Of a DNA stretch of 44,153 nucleotides, positions 24,976 through 32,208 are shown piece after piece; the stretch's first letter is position 1; every line of letters begins with the position of its first letter. The notes beneath the pieces are model-generated. The model did not search any database. It was not told the origin of the DNA and worked only from the letters and a program-made list of their open reading frames with translations. Source of the stretch: Kutzneria sp. 744 (GTDB lineage Bacteria > Actinomycetota > Actinomycetes > Mycobacteriales > Pseudonocardiaceae); assembly GCF_000568255.1 (NCBI RefSeq), contig NZ_KK037166.1:406241-450393 (forward strand), in the 5' to 3' direction. The position numbers and the translations under genes were made by a program.

Positions 24976-25782
24976 ATGGACACCGTGACTGCCGAAGACC
25001 TGGCTCTGCTTCCCCAACTCGTCGACGTCGCGCAGCAGGCCGGCCGGCGCGTCCGGGAGATCTTCTCCCCCTTCGCCCGGCCGGCCAGCCGGAATGACCT
25101 GTACGCCGGCAACCAGCGAGTCGAGAAGGCCGGCGCCGAAGGCATGCGCGAGGCCCTGACCGTGCTGCGTCCGGCGGCCCACTGGCTCGACGACAACCCC
25201 GAAGCGCACCGCACTCGCCAGCACATGGCGGACGAGTGGTGGGTCGTGGACGGCGTCGAAGGCGCCGTGAACTTCCTGCACGGCCTGCCCGAATGGGCCA
25301 TAAACATCACGTTGGTACGCGACAACGTCCCGGTTGCCGCCGTCGTGTACCAGCCGATCGGCGAGCTCACCTACACCGCTGTCCGCGGGGGCGGCGCCAG
25401 CCTCAACGGCACGCCGTTGACAGTCTCGGCCAAAGTCGAGCTTTCCGCGGCGATCGCCACGACAAGTCAGGCCGGCGGCGGCCCGGAGCTCAATCGCCGG
25501 ACGGCCGGGTCCATCGACGTCATGTTCGGGCGCGCGCTGCTCGTGCGTCAGACGGTGCCCAGCACGTTTCCGCTGCTGGCCGTCGCCGCGGGGCATTTCG
25601 ACGTCTACTGGCGGTTCGGCCCGGACCTGCCCGCCCTGGCTCCCGGCGTCCTGCTCGCCACGGAGGCCGGTGCGGTCGCGACCGACTCCCTGGGGGAGCC
25701 GTGGCAGGCCGACAGCGCCGACGTGGTCGTGGCCCCGCCGGGCCTGCACCCCGCCGTACTCGACGCGCTGTCCGCAAACTAG
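24976..25782 (+). CDS. Inositol-monophosphatase-like protein with altered active site
   Basis: A 268-residue protein with GAGGGAA before the ATG. The fold is that of Mg-dependent sugar or inositol phosphatases, but key motifs differ. The DPLDGT loop reads DGVEGAVN (Asp92, Glu95), and the C-terminal WDxAAG motif reads PALAPG, so the expected metal-binding Asp is Ala220. Other family traits remain (VYQPIGELTYTAVRGGGASLNG, ATEAGAVATD). The motif NFLHGLPEW is shared with a paralogue at 28567. Either a different metal chemistry or a non-catalytic protein. The F420/NADP-reductase-like gene starts 27 bp later, suggesting an operon. Confidence 0.82.
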   Translation: MDTVTAEDLALLPQLVDVAQQAGRRVREIFSPFARPASRNDLYAGNQRVEKAGAEGMREALTVLRPAAHWLDDNPEAHRTRQHMADEWWVVDGVEGAVNFLHGLPEWAINITLVRDNVPVAAVVYQPIGELTYTAVRGGGASLNGTPLTVSAKVELSAAIATTSQAGGGPELNRRTAGSIDVMFGRALLVRQTVPSTFPLLAVAAGHFDVYWRFGPDLPALAPGVLLATEAGAVATDSLGEPWQADSADVVVAPPGLHPAVLDALSAN

Positions 25783-25808
25783 TCACCACACAGGGAAGGG
25801 CCAGAACA

Positions 25809-26456
25809 ATGACACGAATCGCGGTGCTCGGCACCGGCCGGGTGGGCAGCGCCTTGGGCGCTAAGCTGGGCGCCAAAGGCCACTACGTCACTTTCGGCAG
25901 CCGCGCCCCGGAGACCGTCCGCGGCCGCTGGGTGGACCCGGAGGTGCGGTTCACCACCACGGTCGACGCCGTGCGGGACGCGGCCGTGGTCGTCAACACG
26001 ACACCGGGCACGACCACGCTCGAACTGCTGACACCGTTACGGGAGGAGCTGGCCGGACGAGTCCTCGTGGACGTCGCCAATGCCACCGAGCGCGCGCCGG
26101 ACGGGACGACCCGGCTGCTCTACCCGGAAAGCAGCCTCGGGGAACACCTCCAGCAGGCGCTGCCGGACACCCACGTCGTCAAGACCCTCAACACCATGCT
26201 GTTCCTGCTGATGACCAACCCGGCCGACGCCGACACCGCGAACCCGCCGACCGCCTTCCTCTCCGGCGACGACGACACGGCCAAAACGGTCACCCGTGGA
26301 CTGCTCCACGACCTCGGCTGGCCGGACGAGTGGATCGAAGACCTCGGCGGCATCGCCTCCGCCCGCGGCCCGGAGTCATTCATGCTGTACGTCCCTTTCC
26401 TCGCCCGCAAGCACGGCATGGCGCCGTTCGGACTGTCACTGGCCGTGCCTCGGTAA
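25809..26456 (+). CDS. NADP-binding oxidoreductase, F420-dependent NADP reductase-like
   Basis: A 215-residue protein with AAGGG 8 nt before the start. The N-terminus IAVLGTGRVGSALGAKL is a Rossmann dinucleotide motif, and VVVNTTPG and VKTLNTM are typical of the F420_oxidored (Pfam-type) group that moves hydride between NADP and cofactor F420, or acts as an imine or pyrroline reductase-like protein. No second domain is present, so the electron partner cannot be told. Cotranscribed with the phosphatase-like gene. It converges on the deacetylase gene with 21 bp between. Confidence 0.85.
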   Translation: MTRIAVLGTGRVGSALGAKLGAKGHYVTFGSRAPETVRGRWVDPEVRFTTTVDAVRDAAVVVNTTPGTTTLELLTPLREELAGRVLVDVANATERAPDGTTRLLYPESSLGEHLQQALPDTHVVKTLNTMLFLLMTNPADADTANPPTAFLSGDDDTAKTVTRGLLHDLGWPDEWIEDLGGIASARGPESFMLYVPFLARKHGMAPFGLSLAVPR

Positions 26457-26477
26457 CGGCGCTCCAGCCACGAGGTC

Positions 26478-27350
26478 CTACAGCGAGTCGCTGTAGGCCC
26501 TCGTCCTGGAGTGCGCGGCGATCTCGTCGCTGGTGGTCACCCAGGCGCCCGGGTGGTTGACGATGTACTCGATCGCTTTCTCGACGTACTTCGCCCGGAA
26601 CGGCTGGCCCGCGATGAAGGGGTGCAACGACAGGCTCATGACGCGCCCACTGTCCGCCGAGTCCTCGTGGAGCTGGTCGAAGGCGTCCTTGACCATCTGC
26701 AGGTAGTCCGCGCCCGTGAAGCTCTTCATGTGGAAGATCTGCACGTCCACGAGTTCGAGGGTGTAGGGCACGCTGAGCAGGCCCGGGACCTTCAGCCGGT
26801 ACGGCTGGTCGTCGTTGGCCCAGTCGAGCAGGTAGTCGATGCCGAGTTCGGCGAGCAGGCGCGGGGTGTTGAACGTCTCGGTCAGTCCCGGCGAGAGCCA
26901 CCCGCGCGGACGTTGCCCGGTGGTCTTCTCGATGCTGTCGAAGACTTCGGTGAGATAGGCACGCTCGTCGTCTTCGCTCATGCCCACCTGCGGGATCGAC
27001 GTCGACCTCCCGTGGGCCAGCCAGGCCCAATCCCGTTTCCGGCCCGCTTCCACGATCTGCGGATAACGCTCGCCCGCGTCCGAGTTCAGCATGGCGGTGG
27101 CCCGGACTCCTTGCCGGTCCAGGATGTCGATGAGCCGCCAGATGCCGACCCGGGGGCCGTAGTCACGCCATCCGTAGCTCGTCACGTCCGGCACCAGCTT
27201 GCCCAGCGCTTCGTGCCAGCTCAGCGTCGGCCGATCGACGGAGAAGTGCTCGATGTTGAGCCCCACGTAGAACGCCACACGAGCGCCACCGGGCCAGCGC
27301 ACCGGCGCGCGGCCGATGATGGGGTCGTAGTCGAAGAGTTCGATGTCCAC
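26478..27350 (-). CDS. Polysaccharide deacetylase family protein (PuuE-like)
   Basis: A 290-residue protein from GTG 27350 (VDIELFDYDPI), preceded by GAAGGAA; an ATG nine codons earlier lacks a ribosome site. The NodB-type barrel is present: RVAFYVGLNIEHF, then RPRGWLSPGLTETFNT and SLSLHPFIAGQPFRA. The first metal-binding motif (normally DD) is replaced by LNIEH, as in the allantoinase-like PuuE branch and other cytoplasmic C-N hydrolases. No signal peptide, so the substrate is likely a small intracellular amide rather than chitin. It heads the opposite strand to the phosphatase/reductase pair. Confidence 0.82.
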   Translation of the reverse strand: MDIELFDYDPIIGRAPVRWPGGARVAFYVGLNIEHFSVDRPTLSWHEALGKLVPDVTSYGWRDYGPRVGIWRLIDILDRQGVRATAMLNSDAGERYPQIVEAGRKRDWAWLAHGRSTSIPQVGMSEDDERAYLTEVFDSIEKTTGQRPRGWLSPGLTETFNTPRLLAELGIDYLLDWANDDQPYRLKVPGLLSVPYTLELVDVQIFHMKSFTGADYLQMVKDAFDQLHEDSADSGRVMSLSLHPFIAGQPFRAKYVEKAIEYIVNHPGAWVTTSDEIAAHSRTRAYSDSL

Positions 27351-27401
27351 AAAGGATTCCTTCTGGTAGGGCGGCATTCGGCCGCGAGCCGGATACTGGC
27401 G

Positions 27402-27869
27402 CTACCGCCGCACGCGTCCCCAGGGTTTGAAGACCGACAGCACGTCGGCGAAGACCAACAACACCAAGGCGATCAGGGCGATGGTGAACAGCGGCATCAC
27501 GTCGCCCGGGCCGCGTTCGCCGGACGCGATCTGGCCGACCGGGATCAGGATGACCACAACCGCCACGCAGAGCACCACGTTGAGGCCGAACTTCACCGCC
27601 ACCCACCAGTACCGCAGCAGGCCCCATTTGGTGCCCATACCCAATAGGACGCCGCTGGCCAGGCTGACCAACCCGGCTACCACGGCGGCGGCGAGGGCGG
27701 GGACAAGGACGTACCGACCGAGGGCGCCGTACACTGCGGTTGTGCGGATGCCGTCACCGCTCAGCAGCCCGGTCCCGACCAACACGGCGGTGAGCACGTC
27801 GATCCCGATCCAGGCACTGGCGGCGAGGACGTGCAGGGTGAGGACGGTTTTGCGGTACGCGGGGGTCAA
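27402..27869 (-). CDS. Four-helix membrane protein, DUF2269-like
   Basis: A 155-residue protein with four hydrophobic helices: LTLHVLAASAWIGIDVLTAVL, VLVPALAAAVVAGLVSL, FGLNVVLCVAVVVILI and LFTIALIALVLLVFADVLS. A conserved-looking His in the first helix (LHVLAAS) and a short basic tail resemble DUF2269-type integral membrane proteins. No function known. It is 51 bp upstream of the deacetylase gene on the same strand and 57 bp after the NmrA-like gene. Confidence 0.75.
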   Translation of the reverse strand: MTPAYRKTVLTLHVLAASAWIGIDVLTAVLVGTGLLSGDGIRTTAVYGALGRYVLVPALAAAVVAGLVSLASGVLLGMGTKWGLLRYWWVAVKFGLNVVLCVAVVVILIPVGQIASGERGPGDVMPLFTIALIALVLLVFADVLSVFKPWGRVRR

Positions 27870-27926
27870 TGGCCACCGGGGGCGTGCGCGCCCGCGCAGG
27901 GCGCGACTCGACGCCCGACCGAACGG

Positions 27927-28547
27927 TCATCGCTCGAGCGGGACCGCGATGCGGCCGCCGTACTGCTGCTGTTCGGCCTCGTCGAGCATCGCCGCCGCCA
28001 CCGTGGCCCGGCTGACGCGGGCCGGGAAGAACCGCCGCGGAGCCGAGTCGAGCGGCACCGTGCGCCAGGTCGGACTGAGTTCCCCGTTGGACAGCGGACC
28101 GGCGTGGAAGACGGCGCCGCCATCGCCACGAACGATCGCGTCCGCGGTGGTGCGGTCCGCCATCTCACTCTTCATGAACATCTTCAGCAACCCTCTGGTG
28201 AACACACCGGCGTGCGGCGCCGAATCACCGGTGCCGAAGGCCGCAAGCCAGACGATGAAGTCCGGCTCGGCGTCGACCGCAGCACGGGCGCCCGCGGTGA
28301 GCGCACCGGGAGCGTCCCCGCCGCTGATCCCGAGTCCGGAAAGGACGATCCTCGCGCCTTTGAGCGCCCGGCCGATGGACTCCGGGTCGAGGACGTCGCC
28401 GGCCACGCGCGTCAGGCCCTCGGACGTCGGCGGCGTGATCCGGTCCGGGTTGCGCGCGACGGCGGTGACGGCGTGCCCGCGCTCCAGCGCCTGGCGGGTT
28501 ATCTCGGCTCCGGTGGCACCGGTGGCGCCGAGAACGGTGATGTCCAT
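27927..28547 (-). CDS. NmrA-like NAD(P)-binding reductase
   Basis: A 206-residue atypical short-chain reductase with GGGGAG before the start. The nucleotide motif GATGATGAEITRQAL is at the N-terminus; the middle has IVLSGLGISGGD and IVWLAAFGTGDS, and the end PARVSRATVAAAML. It lacks the YxxxK pair of classical members, as do NmrA-type redox sensors or NAD(P)H-dependent reductases. It follows the second phosphatase-like gene by 19 bp and is probably cotranscribed under the divergent LysR. Confidence 0.85.
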   Translation of the reverse strand: MDITVLGATGATGAEITRQALERGHAVTAVARNPDRITPPTSEGLTRVAGDVLDPESIGRALKGARIVLSGLGISGGDAPGALTAGARAAVDAEPDFIVWLAAFGTGDSAPHAGVFTRGLLKMFMKSEMADRTTADAIVRGDGGAVFHAGPLSNGELSPTWRTVPLDSAPRRFFPARVSRATVAAAMLDEAEQQQYGGRIAVPLER

Positions 28548-28566
28548 ACTGATCTCCCCGAGTCTT

Positions 28567-29388
28567 TTAGTCCACTGTGGACAACGCGGCCAGTGCCGCG
28601 GCGTGGAGTGCCGGGGCGCTGGCGATGACGTCGATGCTGCCGGGCCGCCACGGTTCGCCGGCGAGGTCGGTCACGATCCCGCCTGCCTCGGCGACGAGCA
28701 GCGCGCCGGCGGCGGCCGCGGGCAGCGTGGGCCGGTACTGCCAGAAGAGGTCAGCGTGTCCGGCGGCGACGAGCAGCATCGGGAACGTCGACGGCACCGT
28801 CGCACGGACCAGCAGGGCACTGCCGAGCATCGTCGTGATCGAATCGCCGATGCGCCGGTAGGTGTCGCTCTGGCCGGCCTCCGCCTGGCCGGTGGTGGCG
28901 ATGGCGACGCCGAGATCGGACTTGGCGGACACGCGCAGGCGCCGGCCGTCCGCGAACGCGCCGCCACCGCGGGTCGCGCTGTGCACGACGTTGCCGACCG
29001 GCTGGTACACGGCCGTCAGCACCGGGAGGTTGTCCCGGAGCAGCGTCGCGCCGACACACCACTCCGGCAGCCCGTGCACGTGGTTGACGTTGCCCTCGAC
29101 CGCGTCCACCGCCCACCACTCACCCGGCGGCAACACGGCCGTTTCCATCTCCTCGGTCACCCATCCCGCGTCAGGCCGGGCCGCGGCGAGGGCGATGCGG
29201 AGGTCGTCGACCGAGCTTCTTTCGTTCTCGTCGATCGCGGCGCGGAGATCGGCACGGTCGACCGGCCGCGCGTCGGTGGAGTAGCGGGCGAGCAGGCGAC
29301 GGCCGGCGTCGCGCACGGCGTCCACGACAGCCGTCAGCACCGCGGCGTCCTCGGTCATCGTCTGCGAAATAGGCACCGCACTGCTCAT
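28567..29388 (-). CDS. Second inositol-monophosphatase-like protein with altered active site
   Basis: A 273-residue paralogue of the protein at 24976. The start has AGGAA 6 nt upstream. The upstream acid pair TEEME is retained, but the DPLDGT loop reads DAVEGNVN (Asp95, Glu98) and WDxAAG reads PAAAAG. The shared signature DxVEGxVNxxHGLPEW defines both copies. GGGIVTDLAGEPW-type sequence near the end is normal. It diverges from a LysR gene; the shared 171-bp region holds a dyad. Paralogy of two such genes 3 kb apart in opposite orientation suggests an old duplication; each is paired with a NAD(P)-binding reductase gene. Confidence 0.85.
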   Translation of the reverse strand: MSSAVPISQTMTEDAAVLTAVVDAVRDAGRRLLARYSTDARPVDRADLRAAIDENERSSVDDLRIALAAARPDAGWVTEEMETAVLPPGEWWAVDAVEGNVNHVHGLPEWCVGATLLRDNLPVLTAVYQPVGNVVHSATRGGGAFADGRRLRVSAKSDLGVAIATTGQAEAGQSDTYRRIGDSITTMLGSALLVRATVPSTFPMLLVAAGHADLFWQYRPTLPAAAAGALLVAEAGGIVTDLAGEPWRPGSIDVIASAPALHAAALAALSTVD

Positions 29389-29454
29389 GGTGTTCCTGTT
29401 CTGTGAAGCGAAGTTGCTGTGCCTTCGACCGTAGACAGCAATACCGATTGACTC

Positions 29455-29481
29455 AAATGAACGCTTTGCACTTCTTCATTT
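29455..29481. promoter_or_regulatory. Candidate LysR-type binding dyad
   Basis: AAATGAA (29455-29461) and TTCATTT (29475-29481) form a perfect 7-bp inverted repeat with a 13-bp spacer, in an AT-rich patch of the region between the divergent phosphatase-like and LysR genes. LysR proteins bind such interrupted dyads in shared promoters. Confidence 0.5.
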
Positions 29482-29547
29482 ACTCAGACGCAACGGGGAC
29501 GGCACACCGGAGAACTCCTCGGCACCCGGTCACGCCTCCGACGCCCG

Positions 29548-29553
29548 TACGAT
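29548..29553 (+). promoter_or_regulatory. -10 box of a leaderless LysR gene
   Basis: TACGAT lies exactly 6 nt before the ATG at 29560 and no ribosome site is present. This spacing puts the transcript start at the start codon, as in leaderless actinobacterial mRNAs. Confidence 0.5.
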
Positions 29554-29559
29554 CGCGGC

Positions 29560-30462
29560 ATGCATCTGGACCTGAACCTCCTGACGGCGCTGGACGCGTT
29601 GCTCGAGGAGGCCAGCGTGGGCGCGGCCGCCGATCGCCTGCACCTGTCCTCGCCGGCGATGAGCCGGGCGCTCGGCCGGATCCGGCGGGTCACCGGTGAT
29701 CAGATCCTGGTCCGGACCGGCCGGACGATGACCCCGACGCCGTACGCGCTCGCGATCCGGGCCCAGGTCCACGACCTGGTGGAGCAGGCCGAAAGCGTGC
29801 TCGCTCCCGAGCGGGAACTCAACCTCGCCGCGCTCGACCGCGTCTTCACGCTGATCTGTCACGACGCGATCACGACGGCGTTGGGCCCTCGGCTCATCGC
29901 GGCGGTCCATCGTGAGGCGCCGAACGTCCGGTTGCGGCTGCTCGCGGAGTCCAGTGTGGACACTCCCGAGCTGCGCCGAGGGCAGGTCGATCTCGAATTC
30001 GGCAGTGCCGCCCCGGATTCACCCGAGATCCGGTCGGAAACCTTCTTCGAGGATCGGCTCGTCCTCGCGGTCGCACCGACCCATCCCTTTGCCAGCAGGA
30101 AACCGACCATGCGCCGGTACGCCGACGCATCGCACGTCCGGATCACGAGGAGGGGACGTCTCCACGATCCGATGGATGATGTGCTGTCCGAGCACGGTCT
30201 TGAGCGCCAGGTCGTCGCGACCACACCGACCAGCACGGCGGCGCTCAGCGTTGTCCGGCTGGGGAAGTTCGTCACGGCCGTGCCCGAAAACATGTGCGCG
30301 GGCATGATCGAGGCCCTGGGCCTGGTGACCGTGCCGCTGCCGATGCCCACTCCCCCGGTGCCGCTCGTGGGTTGCTGGCATCAGCGCTACGAGAACGACA
30401 AGGCGCACCGTTGGCTCCGAGACCATGTCCACAGTGCCTTGCAGGAACTCGGCAGGCCGTAG
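29560..30462 (+). CDS. LysR-family regulator, divergent from phosphatase-like gene
   Basis: A 300-residue regulator. The winged helix-turn-helix spans about 1-65 (LNLLTALDALLEEASVGAAADRL, then SSPAMSRALGRIR), and the effector domain follows with VPLVGCWHQRYEND near the end, a pattern of the NodD/SyrM-like group. It diverges from the phosphatase-like and NmrA-like genes, which it probably controls. Its 3-prime 444 bp are overlapped on the opposite strand by a read-through extension of a damaged XRE-type regulator gene. Confidence 0.9.
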   Translation: MHLDLNLLTALDALLEEASVGAAADRLHLSSPAMSRALGRIRRVTGDQILVRTGRTMTPTPYALAIRAQVHDLVEQAESVLAPERELNLAALDRVFTLICHDAITTALGPRLIAAVHREAPNVRLRLLAESSVDTPELRRGQVDLEFGSAAPDSPEIRSETFFEDRLVLAVAPTHPFASRKPTMRRYADASHVRITRRGRLHDPMDDVLSEHGLERQVVATTPTSTAALSVVRLGKFVTAVPENMCAGMIEALGLVTVPLPMPTPPVPLVGCWHQRYENDKAHRWLRDHVHSALQELGRP

Positions 30463-31173
30463 GTCCCGGAAGTCAGTGGGTCCGGTCAGGAGCGCGCAGT
30501 CTCGGCCAACTGACGCGCGTGCCCCGGGTTTCGTTGTTATCGGGAAGAAGCATTCGATGCGGAGTTCCTGCTGGGTCACGTCCTGCGGTGTGCCGAGGGT
30601 GGTCACGGTGGAGAAGTAGTCGAACCGCCGGTCGCCGCGCGCGTGCCGGATCGGCACGATCGGCGGCACTGGCGTCTCCGGGTCGAGCGACCGCAACGAC
30701 GCGGGCACGCCGGGACAGGCCAGCACCTCGTCGAGGATCCGCTGGGCTCGCTCGTCGGTGACGAGTCCGATCGCCTCCCGACGCGCGCGGCGGACCAGGG
30801 CCTCGGCGACCTCCGGCCAGTTCGTCACGTGCCGGCGGACACCGTCGGGGTGGAACATCCGCCGCAGCACGTTCGCCGGTCCGGGAGCGGTTTTCGGCTG
30901 CCCGTCCGGGGCGAGGAACCGGCGGACAGCGTCCAGTTCGGACTCCGGGCACTCCGGTGCGAAGCCGGCCTTGAGCAGCATCGTGTTCCGTTCACGAAAG
31001 GGCACATCGAGCACCTCCGCGAGCTTGAGCACCATGGCCCGGCTGGGTTTCGCGCGACCGGTCTCCAGGAAGCACAGGTGGCGGATCGAGACGGCCGCCT
31101 CGGCGGCCAGCGCCAGTTGGCTCAGCCGCCGGGCGCTCCGCCAGTGTGTCAACAACGGGCCGACGTCGGACAC
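30019..31173 (-). CDS. XRE regulator (MmyB-like), internally deleted and without its own stop
   Basis: The start is taken as GTG 31173, 6 nt after a GATACT box. The N-terminal XRE helix-turn-helix is good (RLSQLALAAEAAVSIRHLC, then RAKPSRAMVLKLAEVL). A MmyB-type ligand domain follows (NVLRRMFHPDGVRRHVTNW, TVTTLGTPQDVTQQELRIE). About 35 residues that normally separate DAVRRFL from PANVLR are missing. After CFFP, where this family usually has a short end, the frame runs on without a stop through antisense LysR sequence to 30019. So both an internal deletion and a lost terminus are visible. Sequence-specific function is doubtful, although the DNA-binding part could still act. Confidence 0.65.
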   Translation of the reverse strand: MSDVGPLLTHWRSARRLSQLALAAEAAVSIRHLCFLETGRAKPSRAMVLKLAEVLDVPFRERNTMLLKAGFAPECPESELDAVRRFLAPDGQPKTAPGPANVLRRMFHPDGVRRHVTNWPEVAEALVRRARREAIGLVTDERAQRILDEVLACPGVPASLRSLDPETPVPPIVPIRHARGDRRFDYFSTVTTLGTPQDVTQQELRIECFFPITTKPGARASVGRDCALLTGPTDFRDLRPAEFLQGTVDMVSEPTVRLVVLVALMPATHERHRGSGHRQRHGHQAQGLDHARAHVFGHGRDELPQPDNAERRRAGRCGRDDLALKTVLGQHIIHRIVETSPPRDPDVRCVGVPAHGRFPAGKGMGRCDREDEPILEEGFRPDLG

Positions 31174-31179
31174 CACTCA

Positions 31180-31185
31180 AGTATC
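31180..31185 (-). promoter_or_regulatory. -10 box of the XRE gene
   Basis: On the minus strand GATACT lies 6 nt before GTG 31173 (and 3 nt before another GTG at 31176). No ribosome site is visible, so a leaderless transcript is likely and the second GTG is the better start. Confidence 0.4.
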
Positions 31186-31235
31186 CCGCTGATCCTCGGC
31201 CGTACTCGGCGATCTCGCGCGGGTGCGCCCAGTGG

Positions 31236-32069
31236 TCAGGTCCGGTTGGCTGCGTGCCGAATGTCGGCGGCGGCGGCCTTGTCGCGTTGGGCGTCGATGT
31301 CAGCCAGTCGCCGGCGCAGGGTGTCAGTCATCAACTGCCAGGCGTCCGAGCCCAGTACGAGGCGGTGCGGCGGGTTCGGTGACTCTGCGGCGCGGATGAT
31401 GGCCGCGACCGTGTTCTCCTGGCTGTCGGGCATCTCCTCGACCGGGATCGGCTCCTGGTCGGCCGGCCCGCCCCGGTACGGAGCGCTGACTGGCACCCGG
31501 GTGGCCGCGTCGAAGAAACCGGTGCGGACCATGCCCGGTTCGATCAGTGTGGTGCGGACCCCGAACGGCTCCACCTCAGCGGCCAGCGCGTCGAAGAAGC
31601 CCTCAATTCCCCACTTGGTCACGTGGTACAGCGAGAACCCGGGAAAAGTGAGCTGGCCGCCCATGCTCGACATCTGCATCAGCAGCCCGCCGCCCTGGGT
31701 CCGCAGGTGCGGCAGCACCGCGCGGGCGAGGTGGATCGAGCCGGTCAGATTAGTCGCGATCATCTGGTCGATCTGCGTGTCGGTCAGGTCTTCCGCGGTG
31801 GCGAACACGCCGTAGCCGGCGTTGGACACGACGACATCGATGCGTTCGTGCGCGGCGAATGCCTCGCCGACCACGGCGTGTAGCCGCGCGGTGTCCGTGA
31901 CGTCCAGCGCGCGGACCCACAGCCGGTCACCGAAGCGCGTCATCAGGTCATCGAGTTGCTCCGGACGACGCAGGGTGGCCGCGGCCCGGTCGCCGCGGGC
32001 GAGTGCCTGCTCGACGAGTTCGCGACCCATGCCACGGGAAGCGCCGGTCACGAACCAGGTCCTCGTCAT
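31236..32069 (-). CDS. Short-chain dehydrogenase/reductase
   Basis: A 277-residue classical SDR; GAGGAGA precedes the start. Cofactor motif TGASRGMGREL at 8-18, NAG motif (SNAGYG), catalytic Ser in MSSMGGQ, and the YHVTK pair (Tyr and Lys). Such enzymes oxidise or reduce carbonyl/hydroxyl groups with NAD(P)(H); the substrate is not evident. It diverges from a LysR gene 139 bp away, which is the likely regulator. About 60 bp separate its stop from the start region of the XRE gene. Confidence 0.92.
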   Translation of the reverse strand: MTRTWFVTGASRGMGRELVEQALARGDRAAATLRRPEQLDDLMTRFGDRLWVRALDVTDTARLHAVVGEAFAAHERIDVVVSNAGYGVFATAEDLTDTQIDQMIATNLTGSIHLARAVLPHLRTQGGGLLMQMSSMGGQLTFPGFSLYHVTKWGIEGFFDALAAEVEPFGVRTTLIEPGMVRTGFFDAATRVPVSAPYRGGPADQEPIPVEEMPDSQENTVAAIIRAAESPNPPHRLVLGSDAWQLMTDTLRRRLADIDAQRDKAAAADIRHAANRT

Positions 32070-32196
32070 GATCAGTTTCTCCTCACTGTACGGAATGCCT
32101 TCCGCTCATCTGTTATCGGCAACTTCCATACTGGCCACCAAGAATCCATACGTCCAATGAGAGTTCTGGATCCCAGTGATACGTGTTCCGCATGGG

Positions 32197-32202
32197 TATG
32201 AT
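32197..32202 (+). promoter_or_regulatory. -10 box of a leaderless LysR gene
   Basis: TATGAT is followed after 6 nt by the GTG at 32209, with no ribosome site between. A leaderless start explains this spacing and selects GTG 32209 over an upstream ATG at 32176.. that would overlap the promoter. Confidence 0.55.
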
Positions 32203-32208
32203 CCGCGC

